Source of the DNA: Tritonibacter mobilis | GTDB lineage: Bacteria; Pseudomonadota; Alphaproteobacteria; Rhodobacterales; Rhodobacteraceae | NCBI RefSeq assembly: GCF_001681715.1 | Contig: NZ_LNWY01000019.1 | Location: 102,868-166,867, forward strand | Length of the DNA stretch: 64,000 nt | Direction of reading: 5' to 3' | Shown: positions 17,351 through 26,825 of the stretch, in pieces | How positions within the stretch are numbered: the stretch's first letter is position 1 | Layout of the letters: every line of letters begins with the position of its first letter | Program-made: the position numbers and the translations under genes | The notes under the pieces: generated by a model | The model's database searches: none | Seen by the model: the letters and a program-made list of their open reading frames with translations, nothing else | What the model was told of the DNA's origin: nothing

Positions 17351-17911
17351 TCAGAGCGCCTCCTTGATGGTGATTGGAGTTCCGTTTGGGACAAGCGACC
17401 AAATTTCGCGCATCTCGGCGTTGGTCACCGCGATACAGCCGTCGGTCCAGTCCCGCATCAGGTGCAATGCACCCAAGGCCCCCCAGCCGTTGGGCAGGCC
17501 GTGGATCATGATATTGCCGCCAGGATCGCGCGCGGCGGCCTCGGCTGCGGCCTGGTCTGCGGCATTGGGGTAGGAGATATGCAGGCTCAGATGCGCGACG
17601 GAGTTTGGATTGCGCCAGTCGATTTTATAGCGCCCTTCGGGTGTACGCTCGTCGCCCTCGGACTGTTTGTGGCCTTCGGGTGCGGCCCCAAGCGAGATGT
17701 CGTAGCTGCGGATGGTTTCTCCGTCGCGCAGTAGATGCAATGCGCGGGAGGATTTGATGACGAGGATCTCATCCGCCTGTGCGTGGGCTTCGGCCATTGG
17801 CGGCGGTGTGCCGGACCCCGTGCGCGCCATCACTTTGGTATAGGCGAAGATGGCGACGCCGAGCCCCAGCCCCAGAAGGCCCAAGCGCAGGATATGTCTG
17901 GTGATGCTCAT
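17351..17911 (-). CDS. L,D-transpeptidase (YkuD domain)
   Basis: 186 aa. An N-terminal membrane segment (HILRLGLLGLGLGVAIFAYT) anchors or exports the protein to the periplasm. The YkuD catalytic core is seen as NIMIHGLPNG followed by DWTDGCIAVTNAEM: the His, and the catalytic Cys in T-DGC-I (Thr replaces the usual Ser). Family members cross-link peptidoglycan (3-3 links) or attach proteins to it. The start overlaps the stop of the MAPEG gene (ATGA), so the two are coupled. Confidence 0.88.
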   Translation of the reverse strand: MSITRHILRLGLLGLGLGVAIFAYTKVMARTGSGTPPPMAEAHAQADEILVIKSSRALHLLRDGETIRSYDISLGAAPEGHKQSEGDERTPEGRYKIDWRNPNSVAHLSLHISYPNAADQAAAEAAARDPGGNIMIHGLPNGWGALGALHLMRDWTDGCIAVTNAEMREIWSLVPNGTPITIKEAL

Positions 17912-18318
17912 ATCAGGGCGGCCAACAGCATCGCCGCAGTCGCGAGATAGCCCACGGCCCAGATCAGGCTGCGCCACGGCACCCAGCCAAAGGCATAGGC
18001 CGGGATGTAAAGCACCCGCGCGCCAAGGTAAGCAAAAGCGCAGACGGTGGTGAACAGCGAGGATTGCCCCGCAAAGGTGACGACCACGCAGGCGATCGAG
18101 AAGAGGATCAGCCCCTCAAAGTGGTTGTTCATCGCCCTGAAGAGCCGCGCGGTGCGTTTGGAGACCTGATCTTGCAGGTCCCCACCCATGCGGTCCCGGT
18201 CACGGGGCCCCATGGTCTGGCCTGACTTCAGCTCAAGGTTTGCCGGCACCGCCATCAAGGCGATCTGAAAAACCTGAAGCAGGGCAGCAAGGGTGAGGGC
18301 GGTGAGTTCGGGGGTCAT
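17908..18318 (-). CDS. MAPEG-family membrane protein
   Basis: 136 aa with four membrane segments (about residues 5-25, 65-84, 88-108, 113-134). The loop DQVSKRTARLFRAMNNHFEGLILF has the E/R...N..E pattern of the MAPEG (membrane-associated eicosanoid and glutathione metabolism) family. Bacterial members are mostly of unknown substrate; some are glutathione S-transferases. It is sandwiched with four-base overlaps between the hypothetical membrane gene upstream and the L,D-transpeptidase downstream. Confidence 0.85.
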   Translation of the reverse strand: MTPELTALTLAALLQVFQIALMAVPANLELKSGQTMGPRDRDRMGGDLQDQVSKRTARLFRAMNNHFEGLILFSIACVVVTFAGQSSLFTTVCAFAYLGARVLYIPAYAFGWVPWRSLIWAVGYLATAAMLLAALI

Positions 18319-18707
18319 TTTGCAGTCATCCCTGTAAGCGCGATGAATACGCCCACGACAAAAAAAACAAAGGCCAAGAGCAACGGCCCTGCCTGAATGA
18401 CCAAGAGCCAGTTAGAATGATCGAGCTTCGATGGAGCGTCTCGACCTAGGCGCGCCTGGCTGATGGCAAATGATGCAAAGAGGGTGATGACGCAGAAGAC
18501 AAGTCCGCCAAGTAGGCTCATAAGAGCAAGCTTGATTTGTGGTACACTCACTGCAACCGGGCTGGTTGTGCTGATTCCACTAAGAAATGTCAGGATTACA
18601 ATGAAGCCACCAGAGCATAGTGTCACCATGGTCTTGATGGAGAACATGCCAATTTCTTTAACAAGATCGGCTTCATGCTTTCGATCTATACCCGGCTGAT
18701 CGTCCAT
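18315..18707 (-). CDS. hypothetical membrane protein (130 aa)
   Basis: Start at the ATG complementary to 18705-18707 (MDDQPGIDRKHEADLVKEIG), with GGAG six bases upstream; the longer frame is rejected for lack of a ribosome site. There are three likely membrane segments (about residues 28-46, 57-80, 104-126). The charged N-terminus, with DRKHEADLVKEIG, resembles small membrane proteins often found as orphans. Codon use is more AT-rich than in its neighbours, which suggests later acquisition. I recognise no family. Confidence 0.65.
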   Translation of the reverse strand: MDDQPGIDRKHEADLVKEIGMFSIKTMVTLCSGGFIVILTFLSGISTTSPVAVSVPQIKLALMSLLGGLVFCVITLFASFAISQARLGRDAPSKLDHSNWLLVIQAGPLLLAFVFFVVGVFIALTGMTAK

Positions 18708-18717
18708 ATCGCGCTCC

Positions 18718-18750
18718 GAAGAAACGCGGCTGCCCAAGCGGCAGCCGCGT
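18718..18750 (-). terminator. terminator after odhB
   Basis: ACGCGGCTGCC/GGCAGCCGCGT 11-bp perfect stem (18724-18734 with 18740-18750), followed on the minus strand by TTTCTTC. It lies 8 bp past the odhB stop codon and ends the suc-odh operon. Confidence 0.85.
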
Positions 18751-18757
18751 TCTGAAT

Positions 18758-20263
18758 TTACAGATCCATCAACAACCGGCGGGGATCTTCCAGCGCTTCT
18801 TTGACGCGCACGAGGAAGGTCACAGCGCCTTTGCCGTCGACGATACGGTGGTCATAGGACAGCGCCAGATACATCATCGGGCGGATTTCCACTTTGCCGT
18901 TGATCGCCATCGGGCGGTCCTGGATCTTGTGCATGCCGAGGATACCGGACTGCGGTGGGTTCAGGATCGGCGAGGACATCAGCGAGCCATAGACACCACC
19001 GTTGGAGATGGTGAAGGTGCCGCCCTGCATTTCCGCCATGGAGAGCTTGCCGTCACGGGCGCGCGCGCCTTTCTCGGCAATCGCTTTTTCGATATCGGCA
19101 AAGGACATCGCATCGGCGTCGCGGATGACCGGAACCACCAGACCCGTGGGCGTGCCCGCGGCGATGCCCATGTGGACGAAGTTCTTGTAGACGATGTCGG
19201 TGCCGTCGATCTCGGCGTTGACCTCGGGGACCTCTTTCAACGCGTGGCAGCAGGCCTTGGTGAAGAAGGACATAAAGCCCAGTTTCACGCCGTGTTTCTT
19301 CAGGAACAGGTCTTTGTACTCGTTGCGCAGCGCCATCACCTCGGTCATGTCGACCTCGTTGTAGGTGGTGAGCATGGCCGCAGTGTTCTGGCTGTCCTTC
19401 AGACGCTTGGCGATGGTCTGGCGCAGACGGGTCATCTTCACGCGTTCTTCGCGCGAGGCATCATCGGCAGACACCGGCGCGCGCGGGGCCGCGGGGGCCG
19501 CAGCAGGGGCGGGCGCGGATTTTGCGGCGGCGATTGCGGCAGAGACGTCTTCTTTCATGATGCGTCCGTCGCGGCCTGTGCCTTTGACATCCGATGCGGA
19601 GAGACCGGCCTCGGCCATCGCCTTTTCCGCCGATGGCGCATTGGCGACGTCCTTAGAGGCGGCGGCAGGGGCCTCCGCCGCAGCGGGCGCTGCAGCCGGG
19701 GCCGCCGCTACCGCTGCACCGTCACCGGAGATCACGCCCAGTTTGGCAGAGGCATCGACCGTGGTGCCTTCGGGAGCGGTAATCTCGGCCAGCACACCAG
19801 CGGCAGGCGCGGGCACCTCGACGGAAACCTTGTCGGTTTCCAGCTCGCAGAGCATTTCGTCCTGCGCGACGCTGTCGCCGACCTTCTTGAACCATGTGGA
19901 GACGGTCGCCTCAGAGACACTCTCGCCCAGCGTCGGCACCATCACGTCAACGGAGGCCCCACCCGAGGAGGCAGGCGCCTCAGCCGGGGCGGATTTCGCT
20001 GCCGGGGCCTCTGCCGCAGCAGAACCGCCTTCGGAGATATTGGCCAAGAGCGCATCAACGCCCACGGTCTCGCCTTCCTTGGCAACGATCTCGGCAAGGG
20101 TGCCAGCCGCCGGGGCGGGCACTTCGACAGTCACCTTGTCGGTTTCCAGCTCACAGAGCATCTCGTCTGCGGCAACAGTGTCGCCCGGCTTTTTGAACCA
20201 GGTGGCGACGGTGGCTTCGGTCACGGATTCGCCCAGAGTGGGCACGCGCACTTCGGTGGTCAT
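18758..20263 (-). CDS. odhB: dihydrolipoyl succinyltransferase, E2 of 2-oxoglutarate dehydrogenase
   Basis: Transfers the succinyl group from E1 to CoA and forms the core of the complex. 501 aa with two N-terminal lipoyl domains, unlike the single domain of E. coli SucB: lipoylated Lys43 and Lys145, both in ETDKV. Ala/Pro-rich linkers follow each. The peripheral-subunit-binding domain is at about 220-255 ([20 protein letters not shown]), and the catalytic domain ends with DHRIVDG (His472). Two lipoyl domains are usual in Rhodobacteraceae. The start, [20 protein letters not shown], is 14 bp after the odhA stop. Confidence 0.96.
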   Translation of the reverse strand: MTTEVRVPTLGESVTEATVATWFKKPGDTVAADEMLCELETDKVTVEVPAPAAGTLAEIVAKEGETVGVDALLANISEGGSAAAEAPAAKSAPAEAPASSGGASVDVMVPTLGESVSEATVSTWFKKVGDSVAQDEMLCELETDKVSVEVPAPAAGVLAEITAPEGTTVDASAKLGVISGDGAAVAAAPAAAPAAAEAPAAASKDVANAPSAEKAMAEAGLSASDVKGTGRDGRIMKEDVSAAIAAAKSAPAPAAAPAAPRAPVSADDASREERVKMTRLRQTIAKRLKDSQNTAAMLTTYNEVDMTEVMALRNEYKDLFLKKHGVKLGFMSFFTKACCHALKEVPEVNAEIDGTDIVYKNFVHMGIAAGTPTGLVVPVIRDADAMSFADIEKAIAEKGARARDGKLSMAEMQGGTFTISNGGVYGSLMSSPILNPPQSGILGMHKIQDRPMAINGKVEIRPMMYLALSYDHRIVDGKGAVTFLVRVKEALEDPRRLLMDL

Positions 20264-20277
20264 GATCTCAATCTTCC

Positions 20278-23232
20278 TCAGATGCTCAGCGCTTCGTTCA
20301 CGAGCGCAGCTTGTTGGGCTTTGTGTTCGCTGGCCAGGCCGGTTGCAGGCGAGGCCGAGGTGGCGCGTCCGACGTAAACCGGACGGGTATTCTTGGCTTT
20401 GATGCGGGTCAGGACCCACTCGATATTGGGCTCGATAAAGGTCCATGCCCCTTGGTTCTTGGGCTCTTCCTGACACCAGACCATCTCCGCATCCTTAAAG
20501 CGCTCCAGCTCTTTAACGAGGCTGATCGCCGGGAACGGGTAATATTGCTCGATCCGCATGATGTAGACATCATCAATGCCACGGGCGTCGCGTTCTTCCA
20601 GCAGGTCGTAGTAGACCTTGCCGGAACACAGGACGACCCGTTTGATCTTCTTATCCTCGACCAGTTTGGTTTCGGATGCGCCGGTTTCCGCGTCATCCCA
20701 CAGAACCCGGTGGAATGACGAACCGCTGGTGAACTCATGCGCCTTACTGACCGCAAGCTTGTGACGCAGCAGCGACTTCGGTGTCACCAGAATAAGCGGT
20801 TTGCGGAAGGTGCGGTGCAGCTGACGGCGCAGGATGTGGAAGTAGTTCGCAGGCGTTGTACAGTTCGCCACGATCCAGTTGTCCTGACCGCACATTTGCA
20901 AGAACCGCTCCAGACGCGCCGAAGAGTGCTCCGGCCCTTGGCCCTCAAACCCATGCGGCAACAGGCACACCAGACCGGACATCCTGAGCCACTTTGATTC
21001 ACCCGAAGAGATGAACTGGTCGAACATGATTTGCGCGCCGTTGGCAAAATCGCCAAACTGCGCTTCCCACAGTGTCAGCGCATTGGGTTCCGCCAGCGAG
21101 TAGCCATATTCAAAGCCCAGCACCGCGTATTCCGACAGCGCAGAGTCGATGACCTCGTACTGCGCCTGACCCTCGCGGATGTGGTTCAGCGGGTAGTAGC
21201 GGTCCTCATTGTCCTGATTGACGATGCCGGAGTGGCGCTGCGAGAAGGTGCCGCGGGTGGAATCCTGACCCGCCAGACGCACCGGATAGCCCTCGGTGAG
21301 GAGCGAGCCGAATGCCAGCGCTTCGCCGGTGGCCCAGTCAAAGCCCTCGCCGCTCTCGAACATCTTTTTACGCGCATCCAAGAACCGACCGATGGTCTTA
21401 TGCACCGGATAGCCCTCGGGCAGGGTGGTCAGACCCTTGCCAACTTCCTCAAGTGTCTCGGGCTTGATGGCGGTTTCGCCACGCTGGTAATCCTCGTCCT
21501 TGCTGTCGAGATGCGACCAGCGCCCATCCAGCCAGTCGGCTTTGTTGGGCTTATAGGTCTTGCCGGTTTCAAACTCCTCATTGAGGTGCGCCTGAAACGC
21601 CGCTTTCATGTCCTCGATCTCGCCCTCGGGGATCAGACCGTCCTTGACCAGACGTTCCGTGTAGAGGCTCAGGGTGGTCTTGTGGCCCTTGATCTTCTTG
21701 TACATCAACGGGTTGGTGAACATCGGCTCATCGCCTTCGTTGTGACCAAACCGGCGGTAGCAGAAGATGTCGATGACCACATCCTTGTGGAACTTCTGGC
21801 GGAACTCGGTTGCGACCTTGGCCGCATGCACCACGGCCTCCGGGTCGTCACCGTTGACGTGGAAGATCGGTGCTTCGACCACCAGCGCGTTGTCGGTGGG
21901 ATAGGGCGACGAGCGCGAGAAATGCGGTGCCGTGGTGAACCCGATCTGGTTGTTCACAACGATATGCATGGTGCCGCCGGTGCGGTGGCCGCGCAGACCA
22001 GAGAGCGCAAAACACTCCGCCACAACGCCCTGACCCGCAAAGGCCGCGTCGCCGTGCAGCAGGATCGGCAGAACTGCCGTGCGTTCGGCGCGGTCATTGA
22101 GCTGGTCCTGCTTGGCGCGGACCTTGCCCAGCACAACCGGGTTCACCGCCTCAAGGTGCGAGGGGTTCGCGGTCAGCGACAGGTGGACCTTGTTGCCGTC
22201 AAATTCGCGGTCCGAGGACGCCCCGAGGTGATATTTCACATCGCCCGAGCCATCCACATCTTCGGGCTTGAACGACCCGCCCTGAAATTCGTTGAAGATC
22301 GCGCGGTAGGGCTTTTGCATCACATTGGCCAGAACCGACAGACGGCCCCGGTGCGGCATGCCGATGACGATATCCTTAACGCCCAGATTGCCGCCGCGCT
22401 TGATGATCTGCTCCATCGCAGGGATCAGGCTCTCGCCACCATCGAGACCAAACCGCTTGGTGCCCATGTATTTGACGTGCAGGAATTTTTCGAACCCTTC
22501 GGCCTCAACCATCTTGTTGAGGATCGCCTTGCGGCCCTCACGGGTAAAGGTGATTTCCTTGTCGTAGCCCTCGATGCGCTCTTTCAGCCATGCAGATTGC
22601 TCCGGGTCGGAGATATGCATGTACTGCAGCGCAAAAGTGCCGCAATAGGTCCGCTTCACGATGTCCACGATCTGACGCATGGAGGCCACCTGCAGCCCCA
22701 ATACGTTATCGATAAAGATCGGACGGTCCAGATCAGCGCCGCTAAAGCCATAGGTCTTGGGGTCAAGCTCCGGGTGCGCGGTGCTGGCGCGCATGCCCAA
22801 GGGGTCGAGATCGGCCGCCAGATGGCCCCGGATACGGTAGGCCCGGATCAGCATGATGGCGCGGATCGAGTCGAGCACCGCACGCTGGATCGCCTCGTCA
22901 GAGACCTCAACGCCCTTTTCTTTCGCCTTGTCTGCGATCTTCTTGCCTGCAGCCTTTGCCTCAACGGGGGCGGGCCACTCACCGGTCAGCGCCGCTGTGA
23001 GGTCGTCAGCAGGTGCGGGCGGCCAGTCGTTGCGCGCCCAGCTTGGGCCTGCGGCTTCGGCTTTCACATCCGGTTCAGCATCGCCCATGGCGCGAAAGAA
23101 CTCGGCCCATGCAGCATCTACCGCATTGGGATCATTGGCGTATTGGGCATAAAGCTGCTCCAGATACTCCGCGTTGTGCCCCTGCATAAAGGAGGACGCA
23201 TGGAAGATGTCGTTGGGGCTCTGTTCGGTCAT
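20278..23232 (-). CDS. odhA: 2-oxoglutarate dehydrogenase E1
   Basis: Thiamine diphosphate-dependent decarboxylase that commits 2-oxoglutarate to succinyl-CoA. 984 aa, normal for OdhA/SucA. The N-terminal [21 protein letters not shown]2-binding stretch, the [15 protein letters not shown] motif, [11 protein letters not shown] (ThDP/Mg region), NNQIGFTT and the C-terminal [11 protein letters not shown] are all seen. The start is the ATG complementary to 23230-23232; the frame is open further upstream but is not family-like. A 241-bp gap with hairpins separates it from sucD. Confidence 0.97.
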   Translation of the reverse strand: MTEQSPNDIFHASSFMQGHNAEYLEQLYAQYANDPNAVDAAWAEFFRAMGDAEPDVKAEAAGPSWARNDWPPAPADDLTAALTGEWPAPVEAKAAGKKIADKAKEKGVEVSDEAIQRAVLDSIRAIMLIRAYRIRGHLAADLDPLGMRASTAHPELDPKTYGFSGADLDRPIFIDNVLGLQVASMRQIVDIVKRTYCGTFALQYMHISDPEQSAWLKERIEGYDKEITFTREGRKAILNKMVEAEGFEKFLHVKYMGTKRFGLDGGESLIPAMEQIIKRGGNLGVKDIVIGMPHRGRLSVLANVMQKPYRAIFNEFQGGSFKPEDVDGSGDVKYHLGASSDREFDGNKVHLSLTANPSHLEAVNPVVLGKVRAKQDQLNDRAERTAVLPILLHGDAAFAGQGVVAECFALSGLRGHRTGGTMHIVVNNQIGFTTAPHFSRSSPYPTDNALVVEAPIFHVNGDDPEAVVHAAKVATEFRQKFHKDVVIDIFCYRRFGHNEGDEPMFTNPLMYKKIKGHKTTLSLYTERLVKDGLIPEGEIEDMKAAFQAHLNEEFETGKTYKPNKADWLDGRWSHLDSKDEDYQRGETAIKPETLEEVGKGLTTLPEGYPVHKTIGRFLDARKKMFESGEGFDWATGEALAFGSLLTEGYPVRLAGQDSTRGTFSQRHSGIVNQDNEDRYYPLNHIREGQAQYEVIDSALSEYAVLGFEYGYSLAEPNALTLWEAQFGDFANGAQIMFDQFISSGESKWLRMSGLVCLLPHGFEGQGPEHSSARLERFLQMCGQDNWIVANCTTPANYFHILRRQLHRTFRKPLILVTPKSLLRHKLAVSKAHEFTSGSSFHRVLWDDAETGASETKLVEDKKIKRVVLCSGKVYYDLLEERDARGIDDVYIMRIEQYYPFPAISLVKELERFKDAEMVWCQEEPKNQGAWTFIEPNIEWVLTRIKAKNTRPVYVGRATSASPATGLASEHKAQQAALVNEALSI

Positions 23233-23402
23233 TTGAGTGCCTCGTATGGGTTTGGACCGTAAGCGATCAGCCGGTTCTGAAAGGCTGAAAGCCCGAAAGG
23301 GCGAAATGTTCCGTATCAAGTTCCGGGTGGATCTTGCGGCGAAGGCGGCCACAAGGCCGCATCAGCAACAGGATCCGTATGCCTGCAAAGCAAGCGCAGG
23401 AA

Positions 23403-23447
23403 GGGGGCGGGCACATGATGCCCACCCCGAAGATCATCAGATGATCT
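23403..23447 (-). terminator. paired hairpins between sucD and odhA
   Basis: Two inverted repeats lie 27-70 bp past the sucD stop: GGGGGCGGGCA with TGCCCACCCC (one mismatch), and AAGATCATC-A-GATGATCTT. Neither has a T-tract on the minus strand, so they look more like transcript-stabilising or partial stops between sucD and odhA than a full terminator. Confidence 0.45.
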
Positions 23448-23473
23448 TTCGCTATATGCTGAATGCAGTCGCA

Positions 23474-24361
23474 TCAGCCGTTTGCGATCGCTTTCTGAAC
23501 CGCTTCGCCCAGAGTGGCCGGGCTGTCGGCAACAACGATACCTGCGGATTTCATCGCTTCGATCTTGTCTTCTGCGCCACCTTTGCCGCCGGCGACAATT
23601 GCGCCCGCGTGGCCCATGCGGCGGCCCGGAGGGGCGGTGCGGCCTGCGATGAAGCCCGCAATCGGCTTCCAGCGGCCTTTTTTCTTCTGCTCGGCGATGA
23701 ATTCCGCCGCTTCTTCTTCGGCAGAGCCACCGATCTCACCGATCATGATGATGGACTGTGTCTCAGGATCGTCGAGGAACATGTCGAGGACGTCGATATG
23801 CTCGGTACCCTTGATCGGGTCGCCGCCGATGCCCACAGCCGAAGACTGGCCCAGACCGATATCAGAGGTCTGCTTCACGGCCTCATAGGTCAGGGTGCCG
23901 GAACGGGACACAACACCAACCGAGCCACGCTTGTGGATGTGGCCGGGCATAATGCCGATCTTGCACGCGTCGGGGGTGATCACGCCGGGGCAGTTGGGGC
24001 CGATCAGGCGCGATTTTGATGTCTCCAGCGCGCGCTTCACCTTCATCATGTCCAGAACCGGAATGCCTTCGGTGATGCAGACAATCAGTTCCATTTCGGC
24101 GTCGATCGCCTCAAGGATGGAGTCGGCTGCAAACGGCGGCGGCACGTAGATCACCGAGGCATTGGCTTCGGTCACATGTTTTGCTTCATGCACGGAGTTG
24201 AAAACCGGCAGGTCGAGGTGCTTTTGACCGCCTTTGCCGGGGGTCACGCCGCCGACCATCTTGGTGCCATAAGCGATGGCCTGTTCGGTGTGGAAGGTGC
24301 CCTGAGAGCCGGTGAGGCCCTGACAGATAACTTTGGTGTTTTCGTCGATGAGGACTGCCAT
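23474..24361 (-). CDS. sucD: succinyl-CoA synthetase alpha subunit
   Basis: With SucC converts succinyl-CoA to succinate with nucleotide phosphorylation. 295 aa. CoA-binding Rossmann start is [17 protein letters not shown]; the active site His is near residue 251 ([10 protein letters not shown]); [20 protein letters not shown] is diagnostic. It is separated from sucC by the family 25 glycosyltransferase gene, which breaks the usual sucC-sucD adjacency. Confidence 0.97.
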   Translation of the reverse strand: MAVLIDENTKVICQGLTGSQGTFHTEQAIAYGTKMVGGVTPGKGGQKHLDLPVFNSVHEAKHVTEANASVIYVPPPFAADSILEAIDAEMELIVCITEGIPVLDMMKVKRALETSKSRLIGPNCPGVITPDACKIGIMPGHIHKRGSVGVVSRSGTLTYEAVKQTSDIGLGQSSAVGIGGDPIKGTEHIDVLDMFLDDPETQSIIMIGEIGGSAEEEAAEFIAEQKKKGRWKPIAGFIAGRTAPPGRRMGHAGAIVAGGKGGAEDKIEAMKSAGIVVADSPATLGEAVQKAIANG

Positions 24362-24379
24362 GATGTCCTTTCCTTTCGA

Positions 24380-25219
24380 TTATACGGGTTGTGCCTCGGC
24401 GGCACGCGCCGCGCTGTCGTCGGTGAGCGCCCGATCCGCGTAGATGACCCGCACAAGCCGTGCGCGTCCCGAGATCAGGCGAAGGAGATGCAGGGGCAGA
24501 GCGCGCAACTCGGCCATGCCCCGCAGGCGTTTTTGTTTACGGTAGAGCGCACCTTGAGGCTTGCGCTGCGCATGCCCCAGAAAAGTGCCCTCGTCAGGAG
24601 GGGTGTTGCCCTGTGTCACAAGCGCAGGGGTGATCTGATGCGGCTTCAGGCTCCGAGCGGGCCCGGACACCATCGGATTGAACAGAAGCGAGTCCACGGT
24701 CTGGTCGAAGGGTGCCTGTGCCAGCAGCACCTCGGCCCCGCGCCGGGTCAGCATGTAGCCCGCCGCGCCGGGATAGCGCGACAACATCGGCGCCACGTCG
24801 CGGCGAAGATGCCTGTAGGGTTTGGTGCCCAGCATCACTTTCATGGTCTCGCTGCGCCAAAACTCCAGACTGAGCAGATCGCAGCCTTGCGGCCACCAGC
24901 TCAGATCCGCGATCCATTGGCGCAACTCCGTCGAGATAAAGACATCATCCTCAAAAATGAGGGCAACATCCGCATCCGACGCCAGAAACTGCTCCCAAAC
25001 CTTGGCGTGGCTCAGGGTGCAGGCCATGTTGCCATGGGCAAACACCCCCCAGGGGCCAAAGCTCTTGCACTGCTGCAACAGCTCTGCCTCTGAGGTTTCA
25101 GCCAGATCCACGGCGGACACGAATTCGACCTCCAGACCGGCATCCCTCAGGGCGACCTGCATCGCTGCATGCCGGCCGGTCGCCCGGTCCAGAGAGATCA
25201 TGTATGTCGCCAGCTTCAT
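24380..25219 (-). CDS. glycosyltransferase family 25 protein
   Basis: 279 aa with the family 25 (LPS/collagen-type galactosyltransferase) pattern: MKLATYMISLDRATGRHAAM at the start, CTLSHAKVWEQFL, the acidic IFEDDVFIS near residue 90, and GAAGYMLTRRGAEVLL. It probably adds a sugar to surface polysaccharide or LPS. It lies between sucC and sucD on the same strand, 18 bp from sucD and 57 bp after sucC, with a perfect hairpin before it (25245-25270). Its function has no evident link to the TCA cycle, so this is either a stable insertion into the operon or exploitation of a strong promoter. GC looks similar to the neighbours. Confidence 0.88.
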   Translation of the reverse strand: MKLATYMISLDRATGRHAAMQVALRDAGLEVEFVSAVDLAETSEAELLQQCKSFGPWGVFAHGNMACTLSHAKVWEQFLASDADVALIFEDDVFISTELRQWIADLSWWPQGCDLLSLEFWRSETMKVMLGTKPYRHLRRDVAPMLSRYPGAAGYMLTRRGAEVLLAQAPFDQTVDSLLFNPMVSGPARSLKPHQITPALVTQGNTPPDEGTFLGHAQRKPQGALYRKQKRLRGMAELRALPLHLLRLISGRARLVRVIYADRALTDDSAARAAEAQPV

Positions 25220-25244
25220 GCCCGGAAACCATTCAGATCCTGCG

Positions 25245-25270
25245 TTCCCCGAACCTGTTGGTTCGGGGAA
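25245..25270 (-). repeat. perfect hairpin between sucC and the glycosyltransferase
   Basis: TTCCCCGAAC (25245-25254) and GTTCGGGGAA (25261-25270) form a 10-bp perfect stem with a 6-nt loop, 6 bp past the sucC stop. No T-tract follows on the minus strand. It probably sets relative expression of sucC and the downstream genes by RNA processing or partial termination. Confidence 0.7.
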
Positions 25271-25276
25271 GGCGGG

Positions 25277-26470
25277 TCAGCCCTTCACCGCTTTCACGAT
25301 TTTCTGAGCGCCATCGCTAAGGTCATCCGCCGCAATCACGTTGAGGCCGGAGTTTGCGATGATCTCTTTGCCCTTCTCGACGTTGGTGCCTTCCAGACGC
25401 ACAACCAGCGGCACCTCAAGGCCCACTTCTTTCACGGCTGCGATCACGCCTTCTGCGATCACGTCGCAGCGCATGATGCCGCCAAAGATGTTCACCAGAA
25501 TGCCTTTGACGTTCTTGTCAGAGGTGATGATCTTGAACGCTTCGGTCACTTTCTCTTTGGTGGCGCCGCCGCCCACATCGAGGAAGTTCGCAGGCTCGGC
25601 ACCATACAGCTTGATGATGTCCATGGTGGCCATCGCAAGACCCGCGCCGTTCACCATGCAGCCGATCTCACCGTCGAGCGCGATGTAGTTCAGGTCGTAC
25701 TTGGAGGCTTCGAGCTCTTTGGGGTCTTCTTCGGTCTCGTCGCGCAGCGCGGCGATATCGGCGTGGCGATAGATCGCGTTGCCGTCAAAGCCGAGTTTCG
25801 CGTCCAGAACTTTCAGATCGCCGGTGTCGGTTACGATCAGCGGGTTGATCTCCAGCATCTCCATGTCTTTGTCGATGAAGGCTTGGTAGAGCTGACCCAT
25901 CAGCTTGACGCACTGCTTCACCTGCGCGCCTTCAAGGCCGAGCGAGAAGGCAATGCGGCGGCCGTGATAGGGCTGATAGCCGGTGGCCGGATCGACGGAG
26001 AACGACAGGATCTTTTCCGGGGTCTCTGCGGCGACCTCTTCGATGTCCATGCCGCCCTCGGTGGAGCACACAAACGACACGCGCGAGGTCACGCGGTCCA
26101 CCAGCAGCGCCAGATAGAGTTCGGTCTGAATGCCGGAACCTGCTTCGATGTAGATGCGGTTGACCTGTTTGCCCGCCGGGCCGGTCTGGTGGGTCACAAG
26201 GGTGCGGCCCAGCATCTTCTTCGCTTCTTCAGCCGCTTCTTCGACCGATTTGGTCAGGCGCACGCCGCCTTTTTCACCGGCGTCGGCTTCCTTGAAGGAG
26301 CCCTTGCCGCGACCACCTGCGTGGATCTGGGCCTTCACGACCCATAGCGGGCCGTCAAGCTCGCCTGCTGCGGTTTTGGCTTCGTCTGCTTTCAGCACCA
26401 CGCGCCCGTCCGATACCGGAGCGCCGTAGCTGCTAAGAAGGGCCTTGGCCTGATATTCGTGGATGTTCAT
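25277..26470 (-). CDS. sucC: succinyl-CoA synthetase beta subunit
   Basis: Nucleotide-binding ATP-grasp subunit of succinyl-CoA synthetase. 397 aa, starting [20 protein letters not shown]. Motifs are [26 protein letters not shown] and the phosphohistidine-contacting [14 protein letters not shown]. It is the first gene of the suc operon. Two TGTGATCACA palindromes lie 112 bp upstream (26583-26613). Confidence 0.97.
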   Translation of the reverse strand: MNIHEYQAKALLSSYGAPVSDGRVVLKADEAKTAAGELDGPLWVVKAQIHAGGRGKGSFKEADAGEKGGVRLTKSVEEAAEEAKKMLGRTLVTHQTGPAGKQVNRIYIEAGSGIQTELYLALLVDRVTSRVSFVCSTEGGMDIEEVAAETPEKILSFSVDPATGYQPYHGRRIAFSLGLEGAQVKQCVKLMGQLYQAFIDKDMEMLEINPLIVTDTGDLKVLDAKLGFDGNAIYRHADIAALRDETEEDPKELEASKYDLNYIALDGEIGCMVNGAGLAMATMDIIKLYGAEPANFLDVGGGATKEKVTEAFKIITSDKNVKGILVNIFGGIMRCDVIAEGVIAAVKEVGLEVPLVVRLEGTNVEKGKEIIANSGLNVIAADDLSDGAQKIVKAVKG

Positions 26471-26825
26471 GAGAAACTGTCCCGTCTGGCTGCAATTGTC
26501 CCTTCCTAGTACGCCTGTATCAAACAGGAGGTTAAAGCCTTTTCTGTCCGGTGAGCGCTAAATGATGAAGTTTTTTTGTATTTGTGATCACAGGTTTGAG
26601 GCGTGTGATCACATATCGAAAACGACTAAAATTACGCGATTCGCGCTATGTGGGCTGAGTGTGATCCTGCTGTTTGGTCTCACGTCAAGAGCCTTCCAGA
26701 AGCTGGAAGTCCCCGATCTGCCGCTTTGAATCATTCTTGAGCGGGGTGTCGGCTGCGTTTGCATATGAACGCGCATGTGCTAGGGAATAGATGCAATTTA
26801 TTGGAAATTTTATTTGGTCCCCTGA
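26471..26825. promoter_or_regulatory. divergent control region of sucC and a glycosyltransferase gene
   Basis: 355 bp, visibly AT-richer than its surroundings. It contains the tandem TGTGATCACA sites (26583-26613), a further TGTGATCC half-match at about 26660, and a T-run at 26571-26577. A confident -35/-10 pair cannot be picked by eye. No ORF is convincing. Confidence 0.6.
26583..26613. promoter_or_regulatory. tandem TGTGATCACA operator upstream of sucC
   Basis: Two identical 10-bp palindromes at 26583-26592 and 26604-26613, centres 21 bp apart (two helical turns, same DNA face). The nearer ends 112 bp before the sucC start. The same pair with the same spacing lies at nearly the same distance upstream of sdhC (33701-33731). 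A shared TCA-cycle regulator is inferred; the sites lack the 6-bp spacer of Crp/Fnr boxes. Confidence 0.75.

Noticed and set aside
15713..17734. 673-codon open frame opposite lpdA, and similar long antisense frames opposite odhA (21031-23262), odhB (18848-20377) and sdhA (34183-36318)
   Set aside because: Each lies fully antisense to a gene with clear enzyme motifs. Frames this long arise in GC-rich DNA as mirror images of codon bias; the peptides are His/Arg/Gly-rich with no family pattern.
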